In this document: one piece after another, positions 35,684 through 43,888 of the stretch
How positions within the stretch are numbered: the first letter of the stretch is position 1
How the letters are laid out: every line of letters begins with the position of its first letter
Assembly (NCBI RefSeq): GCF_002995495.1
Contig: NZ_PVZV01000004.1
Location: 558,001-622,000, forward strand
Reading direction: 5' to 3'
DNA: 64,000 bases
From: Actinocorallia populi
Lineage (GTDB): Bacteria > Actinomycetota > Actinomycetes > Streptosporangiales > Streptosporangiaceae
Notes under the pieces: generated by a model
Databases searched by the model: none
Told to the model about the DNA's origin: nothing
The model's input: the letters and a program-made list of their open reading frames with translations, nothing else
Made by a program: the position numbers and the translations under genes

Positions 35684-36106
35684 GTGGAGCTCGCGATAGA
35701 CCTGGGAAGAACCTGGACCTGGTCTCTGCCCACCGATGCGACCGGTCCGCGGCTCGCCCGCACGCTGGTGCGCGAGGCGCTGGCGGTGCTGGAGGTGCCG
35801 CGGGACACCGTCGCGGACGCCATGCTGATGATCAGCGAACTGGCGACCAACGCCCACCAGCACGCGGCCGCCCATCCACCGCACGAACTGTGGGTCTACT
35901 GCTTCGACGCCGACACGTTCTCCTGTGCCGTCTTCGACGGACTGCCCACCCGCAAGCTTCCGCCGGCCCTGGAGCGGGGCGACTTCGGCCGAGGGCTGAG
36001 CATCGTCGCCGAGCTCAGCGGGGGCCGGTGGGGGACCGATGCCGCGCACGCCCGACTCGACCCCCGCGTGCGCGGCAAAGCGGTCTGGTTCACCTGCGAC
36101 CGTTAG
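35684..36106 (+). CDS. Anti-sigma-type histidine-kinase-like ATPase
   Basis: 140 residues from GTG 35684 (AAAGGG 5 nt upstream; GTG 35633 would add 17 residues). HATPase fold of the RsbW/SpoIIAB type: LMISELATNAHQHAA is the N-box with its metal-chelating Asn, and FGRGLSIVAELSGGRWG is the G-box. There is no His kinase domain. Third member of the DUF397-HTH-ATPase triad known from the Streptomyces whiJ and abaA loci. It may sequester a sigma factor. Its TAG overlaps the stop of the convergent MpaB gene (TTAG). Confidence 0.9.
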   Translation: MELAIDLGRTWTWSLPTDATGPRLARTLVREALAVLEVPRDTVADAMLMISELATNAHQHAAAHPPHELWVYCFDADTFSCAVFDGLPTRKLPPALERGDFGRGLSIVAELSGGRWGTDAAHARLDPRVRGKAVWFTCDR

Positions 36107-36936
36107 GCGGCGCGGGCGCGCCGGACGGCGAACAGCCGCAGCGGGCGCTCCCGGTCGACCAGGGCGTCCACCGGGCGTCCCCGCACGGCGCCGGGCACGA
36201 CCAGCGCGCCGGCGCGGCCCGCGAGGAGCATCATGCGGAACAGCCGGTCCCGGCGCGGGCTCCAGGGGATGCCGAGCCCCTCCCGCAGCCGCCGGGGCAG
36301 CATCGCGCCCGCCGCCAGCAGGTTGAACCGGCTGTAGGCGGCGCCCAGCGCGGGCGGCAGCCGAGGCAGGTCGTTGCCGAGCGAGACGACCTGGCGGGCC
36401 GTCTCGGTCACCTCCAGCTCCTCCTCCAGCATCCGCGCGAAGTAGCGCCGGAAGGCGGCGAAGTCCGGCGGGCAGGCGCCCTCGGGGACTCCGCAGGCGT
36501 GGGCGACCAGCTGCTGCTCCCGGTAGAAGGTCTCGCGGTCGGCCTTGGAGAGGACGCCGAAGGTCAGCTCGTAGACGGTGAGCTGGCCGTGGACGAGCGT
36601 CGCCCACACCCACAGCAGCAGCTCCGGATCGAGGGCCCGGTACGGAACGCCCTCCTCGGAGACGCCCTGCACCCTCTGGTGGATGCGGTGCAGCAGCTCC
36701 GACTGGCGCGCCGACACCTCGGGACGCCCGTAGGAGAGCTTGAGCTGGATGTCCAGGGTCCGCCACAACCGGGCGAACGGATCGGAGGCGAAGTCGGAGT
36801 ACCGGGCGACCCCGGCGGCGACCAGGGGATGGCAGACCTGCAGCAGCAGGGTCGGCGCGGCGGCCAGCGCCAGGACGGGCTCGTGGCCCACCTTCCACGA
36901 GACGTCGCCGGGCCGGAACGGCAGGGATTCCCGCAT
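36103..36936 (-). CDS. Oxygenase MpaB family protein (DUF2236)
   Basis: 277 residues. DUF2236 fold (histidine-rich helical haem-binding oxygenases, including rubber oxygenase Lcp and fungal MpaB). Landmarks are LLLQVCHPLVAAGVARYSDF, LLWVWATLVHGQLTVYEL, ACPPDFAAFRRYFARMLEEELEV and a basic C-terminus. The substrate may be a long-chain lipid or isoprenoid. ATG at 36936 has GGAGAG upstream. A TetR-like palindrome at 36959 lies 22 bp before it, so lipid-responsive repression is likely. Convergent stop overlap with the ATPase gene. Confidence 0.9.
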   Translation of the reverse strand: MRESLPFRPGDVSWKVGHEPVLALAAAPTLLLQVCHPLVAAGVARYSDFASDPFARLWRTLDIQLKLSYGRPEVSARQSELLHRIHQRVQGVSEEGVPYRALDPELLLWVWATLVHGQLTVYELTFGVLSKADRETFYREQQLVAHACGVPEGACPPDFAAFRRYFARMLEEELEVTETARQVVSLGNDLPRLPPALGAAYSRFNLLAAGAMLPRRLREGLGIPWSPRRDRLFRMMLLAGRAGALVVPGAVRGRPVDALVDRERPLRLFAVRRARAA

Positions 36937-36958
36937 GCCGCTCTCCTCACGGGGGGTG

Positions 36959-36974
36959 ATAAGTGAGCGCTTAT
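36959..36974. promoter_or_regulatory. TetR-type palindrome between mpaB-like and bchI-like genes
   Basis: ATAAGTGAGCGCTTAT: outer arms ATAAG/CTTAT perfect, inner TGAGCG partly symmetric. It overlaps the first possible ATG of the plus-strand ATPase gene, which argues for a downstream start there or for repression of both divergent genes. Confidence 0.5.
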
Positions 36975-38160
36975 GGCCATGGTAGGCGGCTTCCGTCCCG
37001 AGGTGAAGAGGGTGTGGAATGATCGGGTGCTGCCCCCTTACCCCTTCTCCGCCGTCGTCGGCCTGGAAGACCTGAAGCTCGCCCTGCTCGTCAACGCGGT
37101 CTCCCCGTCCATCGGCGGAGTGCTCGTCCAGGGGGAGACCGGGACCGCCAAGTCCACCCTCGTCCGCGGGCTGGTCGGCCTGCTGCCGCCGGTTCCGGTG
37201 GCGCCCGGCTGCCTCTTCTCCTGCGACCCCGCGGCCCCCGACCCCGAGTGCCTGAACGGGCCGCACGACCGCAGCGCCGTCCTGCGCCCCACCAGGCTGG
37301 TCGAGCTGCCCGCCGGGGTGACGGAGGAACAGCTGACCGGCGTCCTCAACGAGGACGGGGCCTACGAGCCGGGGCTGCTGGCCGCCGCCCATCGCGGCGT
37401 GCTGTACGTCGAGGACGTGGATCTGCCCTGCGGACCCGCGGCGGTCCTGCTTCTGGAAGCCGCCGTGACGGGCAGGGTACGCGTCGAGCGCCGCGGGCTG
37501 TCTCTCCGCCACTTCTCCGAGTTCCTGCTGGTCGGTACGGGCGGTCCGTGGCGGATGGGACGGGACGCGTGGCTGTGCGACAGGTTCGGGCTGGCGGCGA
37601 AGGCGGTCGCCATCCACGATCCGAGGGAGCGGGCCGAGGCGGTGCGGCGCAGACTGGACTACGAGCGCGACCCCGCGGGGTTCGCCGCCTCCTTCGCGGG
37701 AGCCGAGGCCGAGCTGAGCGCCAGGATCGCGGTGGCCCGCGCCCTGCTGCCGGATGTCGTTCTGGGCGACGGCGCACTGCGGGCCGTCGTCGGGGTGTGC
37801 ACCGGATTCGCCCTGGAAGGACTGCGCGCCGACCTGGTCACGGCGCGCACGGCGATCGCCCTGGCCGCCTGGAACGGCCGGTCCGAAGTGGTCCGCGAGG
37901 ATGTCGCCAGGGCGGCCAGGCTGGCTCTGCCGCACCGTTGGAAGGAGATCGACCACTACAGCGGCGACCACCCGGACGATGACCCCTTCGAGGACGGTGA
38001 GCGGCCTGCCGAGGAGGCCCTCGACGCGACCATAGACGAGATCCTCGGCCGCCACCCCTTCGGCGGAGAGCGGAAGGGCGGGTCTCCCGAGGGAGGCGGA
38101 CCGGGTCCGGACGAGGCCGATTCCGTCGAAGGGCCACTCGGGACCGGGCAGGTCGCTTAG
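36973..38160 (+). CDS. BchI/ChlI-like AAA+ ATPase, degenerate
   Basis: About 395 residues from ATG 36973; GTG 37012 (MWNDRVLPPYPFSAVVG onward) is also plausible because the operator overlaps the first ATG. Resembles the I subunit of magnesium/cobalt chelatase: YPFSAVVGLEDLKLALL, Walker A GETGTAKSTLVRG, CDPAAPDPECLNGPH, CDRFGL. The Walker B is altered (LYVEDVD instead of LYIDEVN) and the sensor-1 Asn of GTMNP is replaced (GTGGP), so ATP hydrolysis is doubtful. It has a long acidic C-terminal tail. It precedes the corrin genes and sits in the same frame as cobL after its TAG. It may be a structural chelatase subunit; its D-type partner is not in this window. Confidence 0.8.
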   Translation: MAMVGGFRPEVKRVWNDRVLPPYPFSAVVGLEDLKLALLVNAVSPSIGGVLVQGETGTAKSTLVRGLVGLLPPVPVAPGCLFSCDPAAPDPECLNGPHDRSAVLRPTRLVELPAGVTEEQLTGVLNEDGAYEPGLLAAAHRGVLYVEDVDLPCGPAAVLLLEAAVTGRVRVERRGLSLRHFSEFLLVGTGGPWRMGRDAWLCDRFGLAAKAVAIHDPRERAEAVRRRLDYERDPAGFAASFAGAEAELSARIAVARALLPDVVLGDGALRAVVGVCTGFALEGLRADLVTARTAIALAAWNGRSEVVREDVARAARLALPHRWKEIDHYSGDHPDDDPFEDGERPAEEALDATIDEILGRHPFGGERKGGSPEGGGPGPDEADSVEGPLGTGQVA

Positions 38161-38181
38161 CTTCGAGGTGTGGGAACCGTC

Positions 38182-39090
38182 ATGGGCGAGGATCTGGAAG
38201 AGGACGTCTTCGGGCTGGTCGCGCGGGCTTTCGCCGGGGCGGGTCTGGACGGGGCGGGTGCCGTCGTCGTGTCGGCGCGCGAGGGGGGGTTCCGGCGGGC
38301 GGTCAACGTGTGCCGCGCGCATCCGAAGGTGGCGGTGCTGGCGGGGCCCGGGGCGGGTCCGGCGGAGCTGGGGCGTGAGCTGCATCCGCAGACGCCGCGC
38401 TCGTTCGTCGTCTGCGAGGACCTCGGCGGGCCGGACGAGAAGGTGGTGCACGTGCGTCCGGCGGAGGCGACGACCCGGCCCTGGCGGCGGCCGCAGGTGG
38501 TGATCGTCCATGATCCGCGGTGGCGGGGGGCGCCGTCGGGCTGGCTCGTCTCGGGGCGTCCGGGGCCCGTCGGCTGGGCGCTGCCGGAGGAGGGGTTCCA
38601 AAGTCGCGGTCGGGTCCTGGACGCGGGGGCCAGGGCGCTGGTGCTGGCGAGGCTGGGGCCTGGGCTCGGCGACCTCGTCTGGGACATCGGCTCGGGCGGC
38701 GGCGCGGTCGGCGTCGAGTGCGCCCGGCTGGGCGCGGCGGTGGTCGCGGTCGACCGGGACGAGGCGGCCTGCGAGCTGGTGCGCCGCAACGTCCGGGCGC
38801 ACGGGACGAGGCTGGCCGTCGCCCGGGGCGAGGCGCCCCAGGTCCTGGCCCATCTGCCGGATCCGGACGCGGTCTTCGTCGGCGGGGGAGGCCCCGGGGT
38901 GGTCGCGGAGTGCGCGCGCCGGTCCCCGCGGTCGATCGTGACGGTCCTGGATGGTCCGCAGAGGCTGGGTGCGGTACGGGAGGCGCTGCGAGACGGGGGC
39001 TACCTGGTGGAGGCCGTGCGGCTCTCCGCCGCCGCGGAGGAGGCGGCGGAGCCGGGCGCGGTCCTCGTCGTCTCGGGGACGATACGCTGA
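38182..39090 (+). CDS. cobL: CobL-like precorrin-6Y methylase/decarboxylase, shortened
   Basis: 302 residues from ATG 38182 (GTG 38170 also in frame). Residues about 5-125 match only the C-terminal half of a CbiE methylase (AVVVSAREGGFRRAVNVCRAHPKVAVLAGPGAGPAEL, split as VCRAHPKVAVLAGPG). Residues about 130-302 are a CbiT decarboxylase/methylase (VWDIGSGGGAVGVECARLG, AVDRDEAACELVRRN). Normal CobL is about 400 residues; the N-terminal part with the first SAM-binding loop is absent and the upstream stop allows no extension. It may be CbiT-only in effect, with C5 methylation done by another enzyme. Lies 21 nt after the BchI-like gene. Confidence 0.8.
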   Translation: MGEDLEEDVFGLVARAFAGAGLDGAGAVVVSAREGGFRRAVNVCRAHPKVAVLAGPGAGPAELGRELHPQTPRSFVVCEDLGGPDEKVVHVRPAEATTRPWRRPQVVIVHDPRWRGAPSGWLVSGRPGPVGWALPEEGFQSRGRVLDAGARALVLARLGPGLGDLVWDIGSGGGAVGVECARLGAAVVAVDRDEAACELVRRNVRAHGTRLAVARGEAPQVLAHLPDPDAVFVGGGGPGVVAECARRSPRSIVTVLDGPQRLGAVREALRDGGYLVEAVRLSAAAEEAAEPGAVLVVSGTIR

Positions 39091-39180
39091 CCGAGCGTGC
39101 GTCTCCGGATGATCCCGGCCTAACGGACATCCGGTGGGGCGCCGGTGGGTCCGGTGGGTCCGGTGGAGGAGGAGACAGGG

Positions 39181-39768
39181 ATGAACGTGCGGCAACCTCA
39201 CCCGATCGAGGTCGCTTCGTATGAGATCCTGCGCTCCCGCGTGGACCTGTCGCCGATGCCCCCGCTGTGGCGGGCGGTCACCGAACGGGTCGTCCACGCC
39301 AGCGCCGACCTCGAGTACGCGGTCGACCTGGTGACCGACGAGCGCTACCTGCGCCAGGGCCTGGAGGCGCTGCGGGCGGGCGCGCCGATCGTCGCCGACG
39401 TGCCCCTGGTGGCGGCCGGGATCACCGAGCGGCCCGTGGTCTGCCCGATCGACGACCCCGCCGCGGTGCGCATGGCCAAGGCCGCCGGGATCACCCGGTC
39501 GGCCGCGGCGGTCCGGCTGGCCTACTCCGAGGTGGGGCCCGGCGCGGTCTGGGCGGTCGGCAGCGCCGCCAGCGCGCTGGAGGAGATCCTCCTGCGAGGG
39601 GTGCGGCCCAGCCTGGTGGTGGGGCTGCCGGTGGGCTTCGTGGGCGCCGGCGAGGCCAAGGCCAAGCTGCGCGGCAGCGGCCTGCCGCAGGTGAGCAACA
39701 TCAGCGAGAAGGGCGGCGCGACGGTGGCCGCGGCGGCCGTGAACGCACTGCTGTACTACCAGGGCTGA
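39181..39768 (+). CDS. cobH: Precorrin-8X methylmutase
   Basis: 195 residues. Moves the C11 methyl group to C12 to give hydrogenobyrinic acid. Visible are IEVASYEILRSR, the catalytic His in VVHASADLEYA, GITRSAAAVRLA, and the C-terminal GFVGAGEAKAKL and GGATVAAAAVNALLYY. Length fits CobH/CbiC. ATG at 39181 has GGAGGAG 9 nt upstream. Follows cobL by 90 nt and precedes cobC by 2 nt, so it belongs to the same operon. Confidence 0.96.
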   Translation: MNVRQPHPIEVASYEILRSRVDLSPMPPLWRAVTERVVHASADLEYAVDLVTDERYLRQGLEALRAGAPIVADVPLVAAGITERPVVCPIDDPAAVRMAKAAGITRSAAAVRLAYSEVGPGAVWAVGSAASALEEILLRGVRPSLVVGLPVGFVGAGEAKAKLRGSGLPQVSNISEKGGATVAAAAVNALLYYQG

Positions 39769-39770
39769 CC

Positions 39771-40808
39771 GTGGACCTCGTACGGCACGATCTCGGTCAC
39801 CACGGCGACGCCGAAGTCGGCGCGGGCATGGTGGACTTCGCGGTCAACGTCCGGGCCGGGACCCCGCCGGAGTGGCTGGCGGAGCTGGTCCGCGCGTCCG
39901 TCGCCGACCTCGCCGCCTACCCCGACCAGCGGCGCGCCCGCGCGGCCGTGGCGCGCAGGCACGGGCGTCCGGTGGCTGAGGTGCTGCTCACCTCGGGCGC
40001 GGCCGAGGCGTTCGTGCTGCTGGCGCGGGTGCTGCGCCCGCGCCGCGCGGTGGTCGTCCACCCGCAGTTCACCGAGCCGGAGGCGGCGCTGCGCGCGGCC
40101 GGGCACGAGGTGGACAGGGTGGTCCTGGACGGGGACTTCCGGTTCACGGCGAGCGCGGTGCCCGAGGACGCCGACCTCGTCATGATCGGGAACCCGACGA
40201 ACCCGACGTCCGTGCTGCATCCGGCGGAGGAGCTGCGCGCGCTGCTGCGCGAGGGGCGGACGGTCGTCGTCGACGAGGCGTTCATGGACTGCGTGCCGGG
40301 CGAGCCGGAGAGCCTGGCGCACGACGCGCGCCTGGTGGTGCTGCGCAGCCTGACCAAGACGTGGGGGCTGGCCGGGCTGCGGGCCGGTTACGTGCTGGGG
40401 CCCGCGGGGCTCGTCGCCGAGCTGGAGCGGGCCCAGCCGCTGTGGGCGGTCTCCACCCCGGCGCTGGCGGCGATCGAGGCGACCGCGACGGACCGGGCGC
40501 TCGCCGAGGCGGACGCCTGGGCGGGGGAGCTGGCGCTCGAGCGGACCCGGCTCGAAGAGGGGCTGCGCGCTCTGGGCCTGCACGTGGTTCCGGCCGCCAG
40601 GGCCTCGTTCCTGCTGGTCAGGGCCGGCATCGGGACCAGGGAGGCGCTGCGGGAGCGGGGGATCGCGGTCCGCCGCGGCGACACCTTCCCCGGGCTGGGT
40701 CCCGAGTGGATCAGGGTCGCGGTGCGGGACGCGGCGTCCACCGCGCTGCTCACCACGGCACTTCACAGCTTGTCGGTTTCTTCCGACATCGTCACGATCT
40801 CCGGCTGA
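39771..40808 (+). CDS. cobC: PLP-dependent CobC (Rv2231c family)
   Basis: 345 residues. Class I/II aminotransferase fold decarboxylating L-threonine phosphate to aminopropanol phosphate for the nucleotide loop, or a related reaction. Markers are VRHDLGHHGD, LLTSGAAEAFVLLARVL (phosphate loop), MIGNPTNPTSVLH, VVDEAFMDC and the Schiff-base Lys in LRSLTKTWGLAGLRAGY. GTG at 39771, 2 nt after the cobH stop, so translationally coupled. Complements CbiB, which attaches the aminopropanol arm, at 24.6 kb. Confidence 0.92.
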   Translation: MDLVRHDLGHHGDAEVGAGMVDFAVNVRAGTPPEWLAELVRASVADLAAYPDQRRARAAVARRHGRPVAEVLLTSGAAEAFVLLARVLRPRRAVVVHPQFTEPEAALRAAGHEVDRVVLDGDFRFTASAVPEDADLVMIGNPTNPTSVLHPAEELRALLREGRTVVVDEAFMDCVPGEPESLAHDARLVVLRSLTKTWGLAGLRAGYVLGPAGLVAELERAQPLWAVSTPALAAIEATATDRALAEADAWAGELALERTRLEEGLRALGLHVVPAARASFLLVRAGIGTREALRERGIAVRRGDTFPGLGPEWIRVAVRDAASTALLTTALHSLSVSSDIVTISG

Positions 40809-40835
40809 AAGCCCTTGGTGGTAGGGCCTGCTTTC
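40807..40835 (+). terminator. Hairpin between cobC and cobA
   Basis: GAAAGC...GCTTTC outer stem with an inner GCCCT/AGGGC core and a small bulge, overlapping the cobC stop. No T-run, so it may attenuate rather than end transcription before cobA. Confidence 0.35.
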
Positions 40836-40898
40836 CGGGACGAGTACCTTTGTCACAGCAGTTGTCGAGTCCGTTGCTGCAGATGGGATAGCCCTCCG

Positions 40899-42131
40899 GT
40901 GCCGCCGTATCTTCTGGGTCTTCGTCTGTCAGGGCGCCGGGTCGTCGTCGTGGGCGGCGGCCGTGTCGCCCAACGGCGGGTGCCCACCCTCCTGGCCGCG
41001 GGAGCGGTGGTCGAACTGATCACCCCCGAGATCACCCCCTCGCTGGAGGACCTGCTCGACCAGCTCGTCTGGCACCGCAGGGCCTACCGCCCCGGCGACC
41101 TCGAAGGCGCCTGGCTGGTCCAGGCCTGTGCCGACGACCCCGCCGTCAACGCCGCCGTCGCCGCCGAGGCCGAGGAGTCGCGGATCTGGTGCGTGCGCGC
41201 CGACGACGCGCACGCCTCCGCGGCCTGGACCCCGGCCACCGGGCAGGTCGGCGAGACCAGCGTCGGCGTGCTCAGCGGCGGCGACCCCCGCCGGTCCGCG
41301 AGCATCCGCGACGCCGTCGTCGAGGGGCTGGGCGACGCCACCTTCGCCGCCCGCCACTCCCGGAGCAAGCCCGTCGGGGTGGCGCTGGTCGGCGGCGGCC
41401 CCGGCGACCCCGGCCTGATCACCGTCAAGGGCCGGCGGCTGCTGGCCCAGGCCGACGTGGTCGTCACCGACCGGCTCGGCCCCCGCAACCTGCTCGACGA
41501 GCTGTCCCCGGACGTCGAGGTGATCGACGCCGCCAAGATCCCCTACGGGCGGGCGCTGCACCAGGACCGCATCAACGAGCTGCTGGTCGAACACGCCAAG
41601 CGCGGCAGGTTCGTGGTCCGGCTCAAGGGCGGCGACAACTTCGTCTTCGGCCGGGGCGGCGAGGAGGCGCTGTACTGCGCGTCCCACGGCGTGCCGGTGA
41701 CGGTCGTCCCCGGGATCACCAGCTCCATCGCCGCGCCCGCCGCCGCGGGCATCCCCGTCACCCACCGGGGCGTGGCGCAGGAGTTCCACGTGGTCTCCGC
41801 GCACGTACCCCCGGGACACGCCGATTCCACCGTCGACTGGGAGGTTCTCGCCCGCAACGGCGGAACTCTGGTGCTGATGATGGCCGTCGAGCGAATGCGT
41901 CTGATAGCCGACGCCCTCATGCGCTATGGTCGGGCGACTGACACTCCCGTAGCGGTCGTCCAGGACGGCACCCTTCCGGGGCAGCGGACGCTCGTCGCCT
42001 CGCTCGGCACCGTGGCGGACGAGATGGCGGCCCGCGGGGTGCGGCCACCGGCGATCGTGATCGTCGGGGACGTCGTGCGCGTGGCGGAAGAGATCGGCAA
42101 CTTGACGGCGGATATAGGGCGGGATCCGTGA
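40899..42131 (+). CDS. cobA: Uroporphyrinogen-III C-methyltransferase/siroheme synthase
   Basis: 410 residues. N-terminal precorrin-2 dehydrogenase domain (about 1-150; LRLSGRRVVVVGGGRVAQRR, WCVRADDA), then the SUMT methylase (about 160-400; VALVGGGPGDPGLITVKGRRLL, VVRLKGGDNFVFGRGGEEA, TSSIAAPAAAGIPVTHRG). The product precorrin-2 feeds cobalamin and siroheme. The N-terminal domain is present, so it is CysG-like rather than SUMT only. GTG at 40899 with no strong ribosome site; the preceding 90 nt hold a hairpin. TGA overlaps the GTG of the dynamin-like gene (GTGA). Confidence 0.94.
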   Translation: MPPYLLGLRLSGRRVVVVGGGRVAQRRVPTLLAAGAVVELITPEITPSLEDLLDQLVWHRRAYRPGDLEGAWLVQACADDPAVNAAVAAEAEESRIWCVRADDAHASAAWTPATGQVGETSVGVLSGGDPRRSASIRDAVVEGLGDATFAARHSRSKPVGVALVGGGPGDPGLITVKGRRLLAQADVVVTDRLGPRNLLDELSPDVEVIDAAKIPYGRALHQDRINELLVEHAKRGRFVVRLKGGDNFVFGRGGEEALYCASHGVPVTVVPGITSSIAAPAAAGIPVTHRGVAQEFHVVSAHVPPGHADSTVDWEVLARNGGTLVLMMAVERMRLIADALMRYGRATDTPVAVVQDGTLPGQRTLVASLGTVADEMAARGVRPPAIVIVGDVVRVAEEIGNLTADIGRDP

Positions 42132-43888
42132 CATCCCCGGCGGACCAGAGCGCGGTGCGCGGCGAGACCACGTCCGCGCCGGGTGAGGCCTCGGCCCCCC
42201 TGGGCCGGGTCCTCGTCGAACTGCGCGACCAGATCGACGCGCTGCGCTTCACCCTCGACGTACCGGGCGCGGACGAGGCGGTGCTGGCCGCCAGGGAGAT
42301 CCGCGACCAGCTGGAGGACTACGTCCTGCCGCGGGTCAGGCAGGCCGCCACCCCGCTGCTGGCCGTGCTCGGCGGGTCCACCGGCGCAGGCAAGTCCACC
42401 CTGGTCAACTCGCTCGTGGGCTCCCGCGTCTCGGGCACCGGCGTGCTGCGGCCCACCACGTCCAGCCCCATCCTGGTGTGCAACCCCGAGGACTTCGACT
42501 GGTTCATGGGCGCCGACGGCAGGCCCCCCGGCGTGCTGCCGACCATGGGCCGGGTCGAGGGGCCCGCGCCCGACGCCGTCGTCGGCGACCAGCTCGTGGT
42601 CATCCGCACCGAGGCGGTGCCGCGCGGCCTCGCGCTGCTCGACAGCCCCGACTTCGACTCCCTCTTCGACGACCACTACGAGTTCGCGACCAAGCTCATG
42701 GCCGCCGCCGACCTGTGGATCTGCGTCACCACCGCCGCCCGGTACGCCGACGCCCAGGTGTGGCGGATGCTGGAGCGCGCCCGCGAACAGGGTGCCAGCC
42801 TCGGCGTCGTGCTCTCCCGGGTGCAGCCGGGGCCCGGCGAGGAGATCGCCGGGCACTTCACCGAGATGCTCACCGAGCGGGACTTCGGCGAAGTGCCCAG
42901 ATTCGACATCCCCGAGACCACCGTCGTGGACTCCCGGCTGCCCGAGGAGACGATCTCCGGCATCCGCGCCTGGCTGCTGGAGCTCGCCGAGAACGCCGAG
43001 GCCCGCGACGAGGTGATCGTCGAGACGCTCGGCGGGGTGCTCGACAGCTTCCGCACCCGCATCCCGCAGCTGGCCAAGCGGGTCGAGGAGCAGGTCGACC
43101 GCCGCGACAGGCTGGCCCGCGACGCCGAATCCGCCTACTCCACCGCGCTGGCCGAACTCGACGAGGCCACCCGCAACGGCTCCCTGCTGCAGGGCGAGGT
43201 GCTCGCCCGCTGGCAGGACTTCGCCGGCACGGGCGACCTCCTGCGCGCCCTGCACCTGCGGCGCGGCCGTGCCACCGCGCCCAAGGGCTCCGCGCGGCGG
43301 CGCCGCTCCGCCCCCCGCGTCCACGCCCTGAAGGCCGCGCTGCGCTCGGCCCTGGAGGCGCTCATCCTGGCCGCCGCCGAGCAGGGCGCCGAGCAGGCGG
43401 TCCAGCGCTGGCAGTCCGACGCGCCGGGCCGCTTCGTGCTCGGCGACCTCGCCGACCAGCTCGGCCACGTCTCGCCCGAACTGCCCCGGCGCATCACCCG
43501 CGCGGTCAGCGCCTGGCAGGACCGCGTCCTGGAGCTGATCCGCACCGAAGGGGTGGTCAAGCGCTCCCTCGCCCGTGTCGTCTCCTTCGACGACGAGGCG
43601 CTGTCGGTCGTCCTCATGGTCGGCATCCTGGGCTACGGCACCAGCGACGTCGTCGTCGAGGGCGGCACCAGCGCCGTCCCCCAGCGCCTGCTGAAGTCCC
43701 TCTTCGGCGCCGAGTCGCTGCGCGGCATGAGCTCCAAGGCCAAGGCCGACCTGCGCAAACGCGTCACCATGCTGCTCGACGAGGAGAGCCTGCGCTTCAG
43801 CCAGGCGATCGACCAGGTCGACATCCCCGACGAGAGTCTCGCCGTCGCCCTCTACCAGGCCACGTACAACCTCGAGGTCGCCCGATGA
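42128..43888 (+). CDS. Dynamin-like GTPase, first of pair
   Basis: 586 residues. Dynamin-superfamily G domain with P-loop GGSTGAGKSTLVNSL (about 81-95), switch region RPTTSSPILVCN, G3-like LLDSPDFDSLFDD, and a long helical C-terminal stalk (VEEQVDRRDRLARDAESAY). No transmembrane segment is evident, so it probably depends on its partner for the membrane. Overlaps cobA by GTGA and the next GTPase by ATGA, so the two GTPases are made together. Resembles the paired DynA/DynB proteins of Streptomyces sporulation septa, but that assignment is inference. Confidence 0.9.
   Translation: MTSPADQSAVRGETTSAPGEASAPLGRVLVELRDQIDALRFTLDVPGADEAVLAAREIRDQLEDYVLPRVRQAATPLLAVLGGSTGAGKSTLVNSLVGSRVSGTGVLRPTTSSPILVCNPEDFDWFMGADGRPPGVLPTMGRVEGPAPDAVVGDQLVVIRTEAVPRGLALLDSPDFDSLFDDHYEFATKLMAAADLWICVTTAARYADAQVWRMLERAREQGASLGVVLSRVQPGPGEEIAGHFTEMLTERDFGEVPRFDIPETTVVDSRLPEETISGIRAWLLELAENAEARDEVIVETLGGVLDSFRTRIPQLAKRVEEQVDRRDRLARDAESAYSTALAELDEATRNGSLLQGEVLARWQDFAGTGDLLRALHLRRGRATAPKGSARRRRSAPRVHALKAALRSALEALILAAAEQGAEQAVQRWQSDAPGRFVLGDLADQLGHVSPELPRRITRAVSAWQDRVLELIRTEGVVKRSLARVVSFDDEALSVVLMVGILGYGTSDVVVEGGTSAVPQRLLKSLFGAESLRGMSSKAKADLRKRVTMLLDEESLRFSQAIDQVDIPDESLAVALYQATYNLEVAR

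Noticed and set aside
42478-43884. N-terminal extension of the second GTPase
   Set aside because: Arg/Ala-rich out-of-frame reading of GTPase 1; the real ATG at 43885 overlaps the upstream stop.
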